Shown: piece by piece, positions 53,501 to 64,000 of the stretch
How positions within the stretch are numbered: position 1 is the stretch's first letter
Layout: each line of letters opens with the position of its first letter
NCBI GenBank assembly: GCA_025716855.1
Contig: JAIXMQ010000085.1
Coordinates: 30,019-94,018 of the forward strand
Direction: 5' to 3'
Length of the DNA stretch: 64,000 nt
Source: Pilaira anomala
Taxonomy: Eukaryota > Mucoromycota > Mucoromycetes > Mucorales > Mucoraceae
Translations under genes and position numbers: made by a program
Notes under the pieces: generated by a model
The model's database searches: none
Told to the model about the DNA's origin: nothing
Seen by the model: the letters and a program-made list of their open reading frames with translations, nothing else

Positions 53501-53863
53501 CCACATAATTCAGCTACACTCGAGTGCAATTACGATGCTGATGAATCTCATCCCCAATATGTCGAAGATAGTGTATCTTCGAGCTATGATGTAGCTTCTA
53601 TACAGCTCTATGATCATAAAGTTTCCCCGCAATTCTCTGTAATCCAAGAAACACAAGAAGTTGATGTTAGACCCAAAGATCCAGTAATGAATGAAATCAT
53701 TATCATCTCTAGTGATTCATCTAGTCTTGACAAGAGTCAGGTTGAACAAATTAATATTAATAGTCATAATCCAAGTATAGATGATGAAAGTAGCAGACCA
53801 AACATAAAATCAATTGTTTATCTTGATTTTGACGATGATGATGATGATGACTGCACTGAATGA
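50561..53863 (+). CDS. SWIM zinc-finger protein with TQPY repeat array and SUMO-interaction-like motifs
   Basis: Ten exons: 50561-50731, 50791-51242, 51298-51369, 51436-51573, 51630-51782, 51856-51927, 52014-52061, 52137-52257, 52319-52858, 52910-53863 (2,721 nt, 906 aa); every junction is GT-AG and phase-consistent. Residues 1-500 show no domain I recognise. Residues about 518-531 form a SWIM zinc finger (CxCx8CxH: CSCEVGSRFGNCKHC). Residues about 626-735 are an 11-residue tandem repeat, DATQPYNYxDL; the protein has ten TQPY sites. The C-terminus has two hydrophobic-acidic stretches, EIIIISSDSSSLD (about 851) and SIVYLDFDDDDDDD (about 889), resembling SUMO-interaction motifs. Clustered TQ sites suggest an ATM/ATR-type substrate or FHA/BRCT ligand, but this is inference. 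SWIM fingers also occur in MULE transposases; no transposase core is seen. It lies next to a dead transposase. Confidence 0.75.
53018..53340 (+). repeat. 33-bp in-frame tandem repeat array
   Basis: About nine tandem 33-bp units encoding D-A-T-Q-P-Y-N-Y-x-D-L with variation mostly at positions 8-11, plus one TRPYN unit. Degenerate units continue to about 53480. Confidence 0.9.
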
Positions 53864-54842
53864 TAGAATAAAATATATCTACCTATTATTTTTATTGTTC
53901 AATTCAGTTTTGGAACGGAGGCTACTTGATACACAAAGATTTAAGAAGAGTATTCTTTATTTATACATTCTAAATAATATTACCTTCAAAAAAATATATT
54001 ATGTCAAATTTTAAATTAATTATAATATTAATTTCTCATAACTAACTATACAAAGAAATAATAAGGTAATAAAAGGATACTTTGAAAGGTCAATCTAATA
54101 ATTATACTCACCAGCAATGATAAACAATGAAAATCCGGAAAATGGATATAGTTGTAACTAAATTGATACAGCTAGGGATTATTTAGTTGTAGTTATAGGT
54201 TTGGGGATAGTAATTAAGTGTAAAAAGAGAGAATAAATGAGAAGTAAAATGTGAGCGTCAGACTATGTAGTTGTCAACTTAGAAAGGCTTATATTATATT
54301 TAGCTTATAAGAAATGGTATTTAGAGACTAGCTGTCTTTAAAGGAGTATTGGCAAAGTTATTATTTAACAGTGGGATGACTAGCAGTAAGATAAGGGTAG
54401 GAAATACAAAGATTCACAAAGGAATATTATGATTTATTTATATTAAGACGAGAGTTAATGAATATTTAGCAACGAATTTTTAGAAATATACTTTGACAGG
54501 TAATGAAATATACAGTAGAAAGTAAACAATGAAAAAGTAGGAAAGAGTATTAAAAGAACCAGACAGTGAATTCAAATGAACTTACTTTACATTATTACTT
54601 GATTAAAAAAGATTTATATATGATGTTTTTGGAAGGGGTATTCATGTTTTGAAAAGATTTGTGTTACCCGTCATTATTTTAAAAAAGGCGTAACAATCTT
54701 TAATGTTACTTTCTTATGCTTCAAAAGACCTAATAACAGTACAATGCACATACAATTTTACTTATCTTCCCCGAGTATCAAATTTAATGTATGTTGTGCA
54801 TAAGAAGTTTTTAATTATCAGAGGGTAGTTTTGTAATATTAA
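53864..54842. other. Intergenic, decayed duplicate of the 55.4-55.9 kb region
   Basis: No gene. Blocks recur in the same order and orientation upstream of the secreted-protein gene: TTTATTTATAC...ATTATGTCAAATTT, TAGCTGTCT, GTTATTATTTAA versus CACTATTTAA, CACCAG...GACAATGA-like, and AGACCTAATAA...CAATGCAC. Confidence 0.5.
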
Positions 54843-55305
54843 TTAAGCTGGCGAAGCATCATTTAAGAGAAACCATTCTACAAAACCACTTAAACGAGTA
54901 GACCTACATTCGATTAAATCAACCGAGGTTCCTGTAAATTCGATAGCTCCTCCTGCATCATTAGAAATTATCCTCACGTAATTTCCAAAGTGAATTTTAA
55001 AGAGAATTCTGCCATTTTGTCTACCTGTCTCATTACAACCCTTATCCGACCAGTGACAACATTCTTTTCCTCCTGGCGCAATATTTTTGTGGAAAGATCT
55101 GTTTAAAAGAAAAAGAGTTTTAGTGGGCCTATAGCCAAGTAATCAATTAAAATACACATTATACATATACTTACTTTTTATTTTCAGGTTGGACATAAAC
55201 ATCAAATGAGGGACCACCTTCGGCTACATTGTTATAAATACAAAAAGCTTGAGCAGACTCCAACACAAACAATAGTACACCAACAATTAATAGAATGGAT
55301 CTCAT
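54843..55305 (-). CDS. Small secreted Cys-containing protein (128 aa)
   Basis: Two exons, 55175-55305 and 54843-55098, joined in frame (387 nt). The N-terminus MRSILLIVGVLLFVLESAQA is a clear signal peptide; cleavage before FCIYNNV is likely. The mature part has five Cys (FC, KECCHW, KGC, IEC) and a compact beta-rich look (RILFKIHFGNYVRIISN). It is too short per exon to show as a long ORF, so it is easily missed. No family named with confidence; it resembles the small secreted, effector-sized proteins common in Mucoromycota. Likely extracellular or wall-associated. The flanking region is partly duplicated at 53955-54770. Confidence 0.8.
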
Positions 55306-55996
55306 AGATGATAACATATTTAATATATAAGATATAATAGCGAGAAAATTAAAAAAAAAAAAGAGAGAGGGAGAAGTCCTGTTTATTTATACCGTTGTCT
55401 CCAAAATATTTCATTATGTCAAATTTTTAAATTAAATGCAGCTGTTATGAGAAAGATGTGTATTTATTAGACATATTATTTGATTGATACCGATAGAAAA
55501 AGCTTAATGTAAGTATATACATATCAGGGAGTAAAACTTTTTTTTAAAAAAAAAAACCAGAAAACAAAGAGCAGGTATAAAAAACTTACCACAATTTCGA
55601 AAAACTTACTTATGAATATATGTATGTTATTTATAAGTAATTTTTAATGATTAGCTGTCTAAAAGATACTTCCAGTGAAGCCACTATTTAAAAGCAATAT
55701 AACCAACTGTAATATTGCGATTAGGAAATATAAAGAAAAGGTAATTTAATATTTACACACCAGTAAAAGATGACAGACAATGAGAAATTAGGGAGGGTTA
55801 TTTTTTTGATTAAATGCCTCAACATGTTCTATATTATGCCCATAAAATTCAAGAGACCTAATAAAACAATGCACCCATTCCTTTATATATATATATATAT
55901 ATATATCTAAATAAGGGTGCAAAAATCTATACGGTAATAAAAAAAAAAGGAAGTTCCACTAAGCATGTATAAGATAGTTCTTCCCATACATATATA

Positions 55997-56034
<38 letters not shown>

Positions 56035-56279
56035 TAACACCAATTCCTGCATAATATGCAATAAATAACACAGAAAATTACAGAGCCCATTGTTTATATA
56101 CAATGGACCTTTTATTTTATGATTTGATTATTTTCCTCTACATTTGGCACATACCGAATATGCTGTCAAGAATTGGATTTGTATAATTTTTTTTTCTGTA
56201 TACAATTATTTATTTATTTTCTGTTTATAAGAGTAAAGAGATAAATGGGGGAAAGGAAGCGAGAAGAAAAAAAAACTAT
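55306..56279. other. Intergenic, promoter side of secreted gene
   Basis: Includes the segment 55378-55900 partially duplicated at 53955-54770, a T8A11 tract at 55538-55556, a TA microsatellite near 55885-55905 and a poly-T tract at 55999-56030. No gene seen. Confidence 0.5.
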
Positions 56280-58666
56280 TTAATCAAGATCGTCATAAGC
56301 TGCAGCTGAGCGTTTTCTACGATCTGAACTCTTTTTACTTCTTTTAGCCTTCACTTTTTTACTACCTGCTTCAAAAGCCATAGCATCACTATGATCTCTA
56401 CCAAGCGTATCATAATCCTTGACTTTATAAATTCTAACAATCCAATTTTCAGAAGTAAAGGCTTCATCCAACACGGACAATTCAGGTCCTTTTGTAGGAA
56501 GAGGCTGATTACGTACACGATCATAAGGTTGACGGCCTCCAAACATCTCATTGAATCGATAATAACTCATTTTATACATGAGTGATTCCTTCATAGCCGT
56601 AGACGCTTGATCATCCACGCGGTACTCTCCTGACGCCGTAAAGAAATCAGATTCCTTGATCTTATCAGGCCAAATACCTTGTGCAATACGAATCATCCAA
56701 AGGAACTTGTTAATATCGTCTCCAGAATATCCTAAAAGCCCACCAAAAATAACAAGGACGTAACTAACATCGTGTTTCTTCATAATCTCGTATGCATCTG
56801 CTTCGTTCGTAGACATTGCACGACCCACTGTGGCAATATGTGTGTTGTTCCAGGTATTGTTATCCACTAATGTGGTACGGTTAGAGAATCCCGCAATTTG
56901 ATATCCATAATCCCACCAAGACATAATCTTTGCATCTTCATCTGTGTTCTTACGTAACCAATAATAGGCTTCTCTGAAATCGTCAATAATACGTTGAGAT
57001 CCATCTGGGTTACGAGATGCCAAAACAACGGAAGGTGATGAATAAGCGTTGGATGTGACCCAAGTACAATGCCATACAAACATACAAAGGAAGAAAGAGA
57101 ACATACCAACTACAATTAAGCGAGTATCGTTACCAATAATACCAATTTTACTGTCTTTGATTCCCTTCTTTTCTTTCTTGGTAGTGGTGGTGGTAGTAGT
57201 AGCAGCAGTAGTACTTGAAGACTTCTTGATCTTTTCTTCAGTAACAACAGGAGTAGTAGTAGTAGTAGATACAGTAACGTCAGTCTTTTGAGCTTCTTGA
57301 GGTCCATTGAAGTCAAGATAAGTATCTAATAAAGTAGATATAGCCATACCACCACAAATACAAACAACAGGAGTCAAAGTCAACATCAAACGAACCATGA
57401 CACCAGCAAAATAAGAAGCAAATACAGAATAAACAATCACAAACACATGTTCATCTTGTAACTTTTGGAAACAGAGGTAAATACCCACGGGGAAAATAAA
57501 GATGAGCATTTGTAAATCGAAAAAGAACATGGGCCAAGCAGTAGGTTGATGTTCAGAGACGGAAGCAATAATAGGGATATGAATCTTGGCATACCCAGTA
57601 TCCCAAAGAGAATAGAAACGACCTGTCCAAGGTGCAATATATCCAGATAATGTCAATCCAACAAGCGCTGCAAGACCTAAGGTAAATGTGATACCAACAA
57701 ATGCTTTAAGCACAATTTGGAATTGCTTTTGTTGAAGATGGCTACGTAATAAGTTGACAAATCCCATAATCTGACAGAGTCCAAATACGCCTAATGCGGC
57801 CATATGTTCTGATGTACGAGTAGGTTGGAACCCAACAAATGGAATTTGCATTGACATCAATGTACCCAAAATATAAAATGTTGAATAAGAGACATAAACA
57901 CGGCTACTGAATCGACCCATAAGCATTAACACAAATACATGAAGTGGAATAATATTGATGATAAATACGTATCCACCCCAAGCGGCCACCATATAAAAAT
58001 AAAAGAATGCAGAGGCTGAAGCCCAAAGTGCAGATCCTAATTTCAACGCCTTAATCCAAAGATAGAATGTAAACATCAATAAAAAGATAGCAATTGCTTC
58101 ATTATCGTAAGAACCAGCTACTGAACGAGAGATATATCCAGGTGCAATACCCATAAAGACAGCTGCTAATAAACCAGCTGAACTATCTTTTAATTCGGCC
58201 GTTAAAAGGTAAGTAGCAAAAGCAGTTAAACCAGAAAACATTGGCGCCAAAAGAACACAAATGTTACGGATATCCACAGGGAAATGGAAAAAGTGAAGAA
58301 CGTTATGAATGATGGCGGCTGTAACCATTAAACCTGGATAAATTGTACCTCCAACAACGCGTCCTAAAGGATACCAAGAACGGTCATCAAACCAATTCCA
58401 GAATTCAAAAAAACCATCTTGTACTAACATTCGAGTTGCACGATAGTTGAACCTAAAAAAAGATGATGTAAAACAACAAGTCAATCATCAAAGTCTCTCT
58501 TTTTTTTAATATGCAACATAAAACTCTACCATGGGTCAAACTCGTGAATAATTGATTCATATCGAATAATACTGAAAAGACGTGACGAAAACGCTACAAT
58601 AGCTATTAAACCGAGAATACTTCTTTTCAAAAGTATCTTTTGGCTGCTGACATCCAGCTTTGCCAT
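56280..58666 (-). CDS. STT3: Oligosaccharyltransferase catalytic subunit STT3
   Basis: Two exons, 58530-58666 and 56280-58452 (2,310 nt, 769 aa). N-terminal [20 protein letters not shown] leads into the first membrane span and the luminal [20 protein letters not shown] (DxD-equivalent acidic loop). About 11-13 hydrophobic spans follow, then the signature [20 protein letters not shown] with WWDYG and the adjacent [16 protein letters not shown]. The protein transfers the lipid-linked glycan to Asn in NxS/T sequons in the ER lumen as part of the OST complex. Odd point: a Thr/Lys-rich low-complexity insertion (about residues 395-445) before the last membrane span. The basic C-terminus ends [16 protein letters not shown]. 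Confidence 0.95.
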
Positions 58667-58865
58667 TTTTTTTTTAATATATTGAGAGGTTTTTTAAAAA
58701 AAAGAAAAAAATAAAATAAATGCCTTTCCCCCTTTGACACGTTTCTATGATAAAAACAGGTCGCTTTTTTTGAACACAGTAGTAGTACATTCAACCAATT
58801 AAATTAAAACTTAATTTGGAGCACTTTTCAATTATAAATTGGAACATAATCTGTGTTTACAGGCA

Positions 58866-58866
<1 letters not shown>

Positions 58867-58899
<33 letters not shown>
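58867..58899. repeat. Poly(A) tract, 33 bases
   Basis: Uninterrupted A-run between the STT3 promoter and the decayed element. Confidence 0.9.
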
Positions 58900-58904
<5 letters not shown>

Positions 58905-59019
58905 TCAAAAATAGCCGTATCTGTACATTAGTTCACCATTTCTTGTAAATAAAATTCTGTATCTCGTTTGTATCCAGTTTACATGATATGAACTACTTTA
59001 ATTATAACCTTCCTTTTGA

Positions 59020-59880
59020 GAAAAATAAAATGAAAATACTCACAGTGGAAGAATCAGGTATGAAAGTCATTTTTAAACCATCATTAAAACTTAAACAGGA
59101 TGATATTCAAGATATGTAAAGAAGATTAAGATTTTACCCTTTTAGCAACCAGTAATTGGCCGTGCAATTATTAATTTCTACACCTGAAGTGCTAAAGATG
59201 TGAGCAGCCGATGGTAAATTTCATATTGCCACGCTTCGTTCTGAAGATATGTAGCCAAATTTAAAGGAGAAGAAGAAAGCATAGCCGAGGACACGCATTT
59301 ACAAGCCACTATGGTAGCAACGAAATTTGAAGAATTGTCATCTAAGGAATACTATTCTTATAGTGGGACTACTTCGAGACAAAGAATTCAGGACTATCTG
59401 AAAATACAAGCTGGAGTCAAAAAAAACCCCCCCCCCCGAATCAGATATACCAACCGTAAAGACTGTCAACATTAACAAGTATTGGCTGGACTGTTTAACT
59501 GGTATCTACTTAGGCTCAACTATCTTAGAAAGCATAAGGCAAATGATGCAGCAGTAAATATTTTTGATAAACGGTGGAAAAAAATGTAACAAGAACACAA
59601 AAGAAGAAAAAATCATCCAGAAACAAAAGACGCAGAAGAATAAATACAGGCGTAATAGGATAGGCGACCAAAAACAAAAGAAAGTGACAACTGATCCCAG
59701 CGTTCCACAACCATTTATTCTTTCTGCTTTAGAAACTCGCTTAACCGAGCTTCTTTTTCATCCATACTCAATAGTAACATGTAGCTTTTGTTCTTGTGAT
59801 TTATTAGACAATGCAATATGCTTTTGTTATACATAACTGATATATCTTGCCATTGACAACATAAATAAAGTCTCAAAGCT
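59020..59880 (+). pseudogene. Decayed element, possibly a second TnpB/Fanzor-like ORF
   Basis: Plus-strand pieces in different frames: MKILTVEESGMKVIFKPSLK then LKQDDIQDM (59033 onward); ATKFEELSSKEYYSYSGTTS then RQRIQDYLKI (about 59318-59410); TVKTVNINKYWLDCLTGIYL; and a basic stretch followed by PSVPQPFILSALETRLTELL (to about 59770). Stops, a C-run at 59427-59436 and frame changes break it. The motif order (basic helical N-part, then a Lys-rich stretch) recalls Fanzor-type ORFs I associate with Mucorales repeats, but no RuvC acid or zinc ribbon is readable. Treat as an unclassified transposon relic. Confidence 0.35.
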
Positions 59881-60334
59881 AGCTCTTTTTCTTAATAAAT
59901 CTGAATAGGTATTCATATTTTATTTGAAGAAGAAAGGAAGAAAAAAAAAAGAAAAGATATGTAACCAGAAAAAAAAATTAAATAAACATGTTTGCAATGT
60001 ATCGTGTGGCATACAAATTTATAAATTCCAGAATCTTCCTCCATCCTTTGAATAAGCAGCTGATATTTTGTAATAGTTGAAAAGCTAAAGCTTGGAAACC
60101 AATCTAGTACACTTATAAATCGAGCTATATGAAAGGGCTTGACCGAAATTATCTAAATCCTCTCTCAGAATAATAATAACGCGATACTTACCTCATTTTA
60201 ATATCAGTTACAATTGACTTATCCCCTTTTCGACCGTGACCGTTATCCAATAAAGTAAAATGAATTACCCAGGCTTTTTTTTTTTTTTTTTTTTTTGTTT
60301 ATCACTTGCCCCTCTTCATCTCTATACATATAAC

Positions 60335-61536
60335 ATGAAGATTCTATTCTGGCTGATAGCAGCACTTATTTGTGTAAGTTAACTCGAAGAAAGAATGGGA
60401 TTACAACCAACCTGTTAACAACTATAAGATAATTTGTTTTACAGGTATTTGCTACTGCAGAAGAACAAGTTACCACAGAGCCCTCTTCAGTTTCATCACC
60501 TGAGACAGTTATTGTGAACACTCAAACAACATACAAGGAACAATTATCAGACCGTATCCGTCAAGTCGAGAAACTTGTACAAAACGCTAGAAACGAATTA
60601 ATCATGAACAACAATATCAGACCTTCCACTGAATATACTATGGACGATATCATCTTTACCTTTAAAAAATACTTACCTTCCTGGATTTATCCTCCTTCCG
60701 CTTGGAAGCAAGATGTTGTAACACGTCGCCGAAATATTGCAAAGACAGTACGTTCCTCACACTTGATCGTTCGTCCAAGAGTTGTCTCCATTCGAGACCA
60801 AGTATTGGAATGGAATACTCGTTCCAATGTAAAGTTTACCACAGGTTATGTAATCGAAACCGTCAACGATTTGGAATCCTTGGTCGATTCCATGTTGGAC
60901 TTTGTTGCTGCTGCCACTGATCAAGAATTAATGAACCCTATCTTTTTATCCACTGGATTCTTGACTTTAAATCACGCAATCACTGAATTTATCCAAGGAA
61001 ACAATGATAAATTTGATGCAATTACAAAGCAAGTGAACGAAGATTTTAATTATATTGTTGCTTTATCCGGTAAACTTCGTGTACCCCTCGAAAGTATGCG
61101 TGAAGACGCTATCAGTCAAACAAAAGACATTCGTGACGAATTATTTACTAAAATCGAATATGGACTTCGACTCCTTGGTCATAACATTCAAGCTGATATT
61201 CAAAGATTAGCGTTAGAAATTGCTGATGTTGATCATACAACTGCAGATGCATTAAGACATCATACTGTCGATTCAATCCAATCTGAAATTCAATACTTTG
61301 ATAACATTAAAGTAACTTTAATTAAATTAAAGTCGGTTATAGGTCATGTCTGGGAAAATGCTGCAAACGAATTAGCTCAAAGTCCTACTAAAGTCGATTA
61401 TTGGATTGATGTTGCAACTGAAGTCAAAGAAGCATTTGTTGAGTTAGGTAGACTTCTAGCTGTTACTGCCAGAAAATACAAGAGATCTTCTACCAATTGC
61501 TCTTGTGGATGGAAAAGTCATAAATTGTTATTGTAA
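60335..61536 (+). CDS. Secreted helical protein, unknown family (376 aa)
   Basis: Two exons, 60335-60373 and 60445-61536. The first exon encodes almost only the signal peptide, MKILFWLIAALIC, continued by VFATAEEQ in exon 2; the ATG at 60335 was chosen because it restores this leader. The mature protein is mostly amphipathic helix (TYKEQLSDRIRQVEKLVQNA, IRDELFTKIEYGLRLLGHNI) with a Thr/Ser/Pro-rich linker at about residues 20-40 and a short C-terminal SSTNCSCGWKSHK. No catalytic motif, GPI signal or internal membrane span. I do not recognise the family; likely extracellular or vesicular. Confidence 0.75.
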
Positions 61537-61594
61537 ATACATTATTAAAAAATAATAAAGGAGTTTTTTTTTATTATTATTATTACTATTATTT

Positions 61595-62261
61595 TTAATC
61601 AAATGGAAGAGGACGAGGTTTGGATTTTAATGCTGCTGCTGCAATTGCACTTGGTACAGGAATACCACAACAATCTGGGTATTCTTGTCCTAACGCAAAC
61701 ACACCATCTTCCCCTGCTACAGGACTCTTATTTTCATGAATATGTCCACAATCATCTTCCATATCTTCTGTTTGATCATGTCCTCCTTCAAAACGAATAA
61801 GACTTCCAAACATGAAGTGTTGCATAATTGGTAATTTCGCTAACACCTCTGCTTTATACATTTTAATCATACCCTCATTGACTTTAATCCATGTCTTACA
61901 AGCTGAAATATCGTCCAACATGGGTGAATGCCAACGTAATGAAGCCGTTGTCTTTACTGTATTAATAAAATGAATACATGCTAAATACATGTAGGATTCG
62001 GAAAATTGCTCAACCGTATCGCTATCATGAATTGACTTTGGCTTGATATGTTTATGATCTATTGAAATGGTCAACTTTTTCATAATTTACATTATTTTAT
62101 CTTAAATCAATAAAACTTACTCAAAAGCTGTGCAGATCCAAAAAGAAAAGGTAAGAAATGATAATCATCAAGACCCCATACACCATGAGATCCAGCTGGC
62201 TCAAGCCAATAATCAAATTGAAGTTGTCTCATCAGCTTTATATATCTAATCATCCTTTTTT

Positions 62262-62292
<31 letters not shown>

Positions 62293-62997
62293 CTTTGGAC
62301 GTAATATACACTTTCATTACTTACTTTACAAATACACGTAATACAAGGGCTTTATCATCCTTTTCATCAAGAACCTCTAACTTTTCAAGACAAAGTCTAC
62401 ATTATAATTGTTAATTTAAACCTTTTCTTTGATGATTATACTTTACTTACAACCAAGCCATAAAATTAGCTTCGTGACCTGTACCATAATCAATACGTTT
62501 TTCATTTCCAAAACTTTCATAAAAATATTTTCCAACTTCCTTAATTGCTGCCTCAGGTACAAGATCTTTGAATAATTCCGGTACAGACTATTTAAATACT
62601 TATCAGTATCTAATCACTCTCGCTTTTACTTTTTTTTTTTACTTACTTCTTTCACTTTCTCATAAAATGTACGGAAAGCAGGGTTACCAAAACGAGACTT
62701 CGAATTTTCTACAGGTGGGATCTCTTTAACCCAACGTAACAAGGTATCCAAAATATCAAGAATTTTTTGTACATTCTACTTTAAATATCTTAGTTATCTT
62801 TGTGCTTTTGCGCGTTGATATTTCCTTTTTTTTTTTTTTACCTTGGAAACCTCGACATCTGAATCAACCTTCATATTCTTGACAGAGTCGTTCAAACGTT
62901 CAATATATCCAATATATTCCTTATAAGCATCAGACGCTATAAACTCTTCAAGATCTTCTTTAGAAACAATTCGCTTGGAAGGAACTACGTACTCCAT
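61595..62997 (-). CDS. PP2A phosphatase activator (PTPA/Rrd family)
   Basis: Six exons: 62842-62997, 62647-62775, 62451-62587, 62325-62396, 62121-62245, 61595-62058 (1,083 nt, 360 aa). Family hallmarks in order: [105 protein letters not shown], and [20 protein letters not shown] near the C-terminus. PTPA is a peptidyl-prolyl isomerase-like chaperone that activates PP2A and helps assemble its catalytic subunit. The tail continues past the core with a Gly/Asp/His-rich stretch, as in Rrd2-like members. Yeast has two paralogues (Rrd1, Rrd2); the sequence does not decide between them. Confidence 0.94.
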
Positions 62998-64000
62998 TAC
63001 TAATCTATTTAAAATAAAAACGAAAAAGAAAAAAGGTAAAAATATAGAATTTTAACTTTCAAAGGGCGAAAATGTCTTTTTTTTTTTAAGGTGAATTCTT
63101 GAGTCATCACAAAAAAAAAGTCTAATCTTGAGGGAAGCTTATTGGATGGTACATAAGGACAAGACATTTTAACAAAATAGTTTTATTTATGTGTAACTAT
63201 CACAACATGTCAAAGGAAATTAAGTTTAATCTGGACTTTTTGTTTATTTTTTTTTTTTTTTATTACAATAATTATTTAAAAAAAGTTACTAGTGCTTTAG
63301 CCTTTACAATCCGGAAAGAAAAAGTTTCTGAATTCAAAGTTTCCCAAGACAAACCACGAGGAGGTCCACTAGCTGAAGTCTCAAAAATAAGAATGCAACG
63401 GATAAGTACAACAACACAACAATCAATGATAATATTTTTCTTAGAGATGACTACCAAGATAAGAACCATCAATCCAACTCTCCCTTCGATATTCGTATGG
63501 TTTTACGTGCCATTACACCCAGGATTAAACTGCACGAACCGCTCGTAAACGAGGACGGAAGAGAAGGAGACAGGACTTACCAAGATAGAACATACTCGCC
63601 AAAAAATAGAATCACTAACTGCTGCGGTGTTGTGGCAACAATCAACCTTTGATCATAATACTTTCCTTTGAGATGACATCCACCGAGATGAGAACCATCA
63701 ATCCAACTCTCCCTTCGATATTCGTATGGTTTTACGTGCCATTACACCCAGGATTAAACTGCACGAACCGCTCGTAAACGAGGACGGAAGAGAAGGAGAC
63801 AGGACCCATCAAGATAGAGCATACTCGCCAGATAATAGAACTCACAAAACTTGATCATTGCTTTTACAAACCCGTTGCATTGCATTGCTGAAACTGTTAG
63901 AAACTGCTTGGAAACATAATATAAAAAAAAAAAAAAAAAAACTTACCATCATAACAACAACCGTTTTGTCCTTTTGATTTCAAGTTCCAGCAGACTACAA
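62998..64000. other. Right-edge region, no complete gene
   Basis: Promoter side of PTPA to about 63180, then a region with protein-like composition. The plus strand near 63330-63390 reads VSEFKVSQDKPRGGPLAEVS and the minus strand of the same stretch ETSASGPPRGLSWETLNSET; neither is recognised. A tandem duplication occupies 63444-63846. Confidence 0.4.
63444..63846 (+). repeat. Direct tandem duplication (about 170-bp copies, 226-bp period)
   Basis: Copy 1 about 63444-63615 and copy 2 about 63670-63846 share the block from AACCATCAATCCAACTCTCC through GGAGACAGGAC without visible change; edges differ by a few substitutions and 3 nt. Both copies encode, in one plus-strand frame, NHQSNSPFDIRMVLRAITPR then IKLHEPLVNEDGREGDR, ending in stops. 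Confidence 0.85.

Larger units (their letters stand above)
58667..60334. other. Accessory spacer with decayed element
   Basis: Upstream of STT3: an A33 tract at 58867-58899, then a decayed coding-like region at about 59020-59880 (described separately), then AT-rich sequence with a T-run near 60277-60296 just before the next gene. Confidence 0.5.

Noticed and set aside
57049..57316. Val/Leu-rich frames opposite STT3
   Set aside because: Shadows of the Thr/Lys-rich low-complexity insertion in STT3.

Overview
The window is AT-rich nuclear DNA of a fungus, most likely an early-diverging one (Mucoromycota, probably Mucorales). The evidence is many short GT-AG introns, long poly-T/poly-A tracts, a chitin synthase fused to a myosin motor, a STRIPAK subunit, a Tubby-like protein, tandem F-box genes and a Fanzor (TnpB-like) transposon. 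The species cannot be named from the sequence. Exon structures were built by hand from splice signals, reading-frame continuity and family conservation. For the multi-exon genes below the exon lengths sum to a whole number of codons.

Layout. 1-16 kb is a conserved, mostly minus-strand block: a partial gene at the left edge, a Tubby-like protein, a kinesin-4-type motor, the 25S rRNA methyltransferase BMT5 and tubulin cofactor D. 16-19 kb is an accessory island with a repeat copy and a 1.26 kb inverted-repeat-bounded element carrying a decayed gene. 19-22.7 kb holds two tandem F-box proteins. 22.9-28.4 kb is a class V-like chitin synthase. 28.4-31.8 kb is gene-poor and carries another copy of the repeat seen at 16.6 and 18.5 kb. 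31.9-41.6 kb encodes a Gln/Asn-rich protein, a casein kinase I and a STRIP/Far11 protein. 42.5-45.5 kb is the Fanzor element. It is followed by a Sec14-like lipid-transfer protein, a decayed region, a broken PIF/Harbinger-type transposase and an unusual SWIM zinc-finger protein with ten TQPY motifs. 54.8-63 kb encodes a small secreted Cys-containing protein, the STT3 oligosaccharyltransferase, a lineage-specific secreted helical protein and the PP2A activator PTPA. The right edge has a recent tandem duplication.

How the genes relate. No operon-like logic is expected. Several housekeeping products share cell-biological themes: tubulin folding and microtubule transport (TBCD, kinesin), PP2A/kinase signalling (STRIP, PTPA, CK1), and cell wall and secretion (chitin synthase, STT3, two secreted proteins). 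The most interesting parts are the Fanzor transposon, which has near-intact RuvC residues, 99-bp terminal inverted repeats, TA flanks and a left arm made of an inverted, internally deleted relative; the SWIM/TQPY protein; the thrice-repeated exon-like sequence; and the inverted-repeat element at 17.1-18.35 kb.
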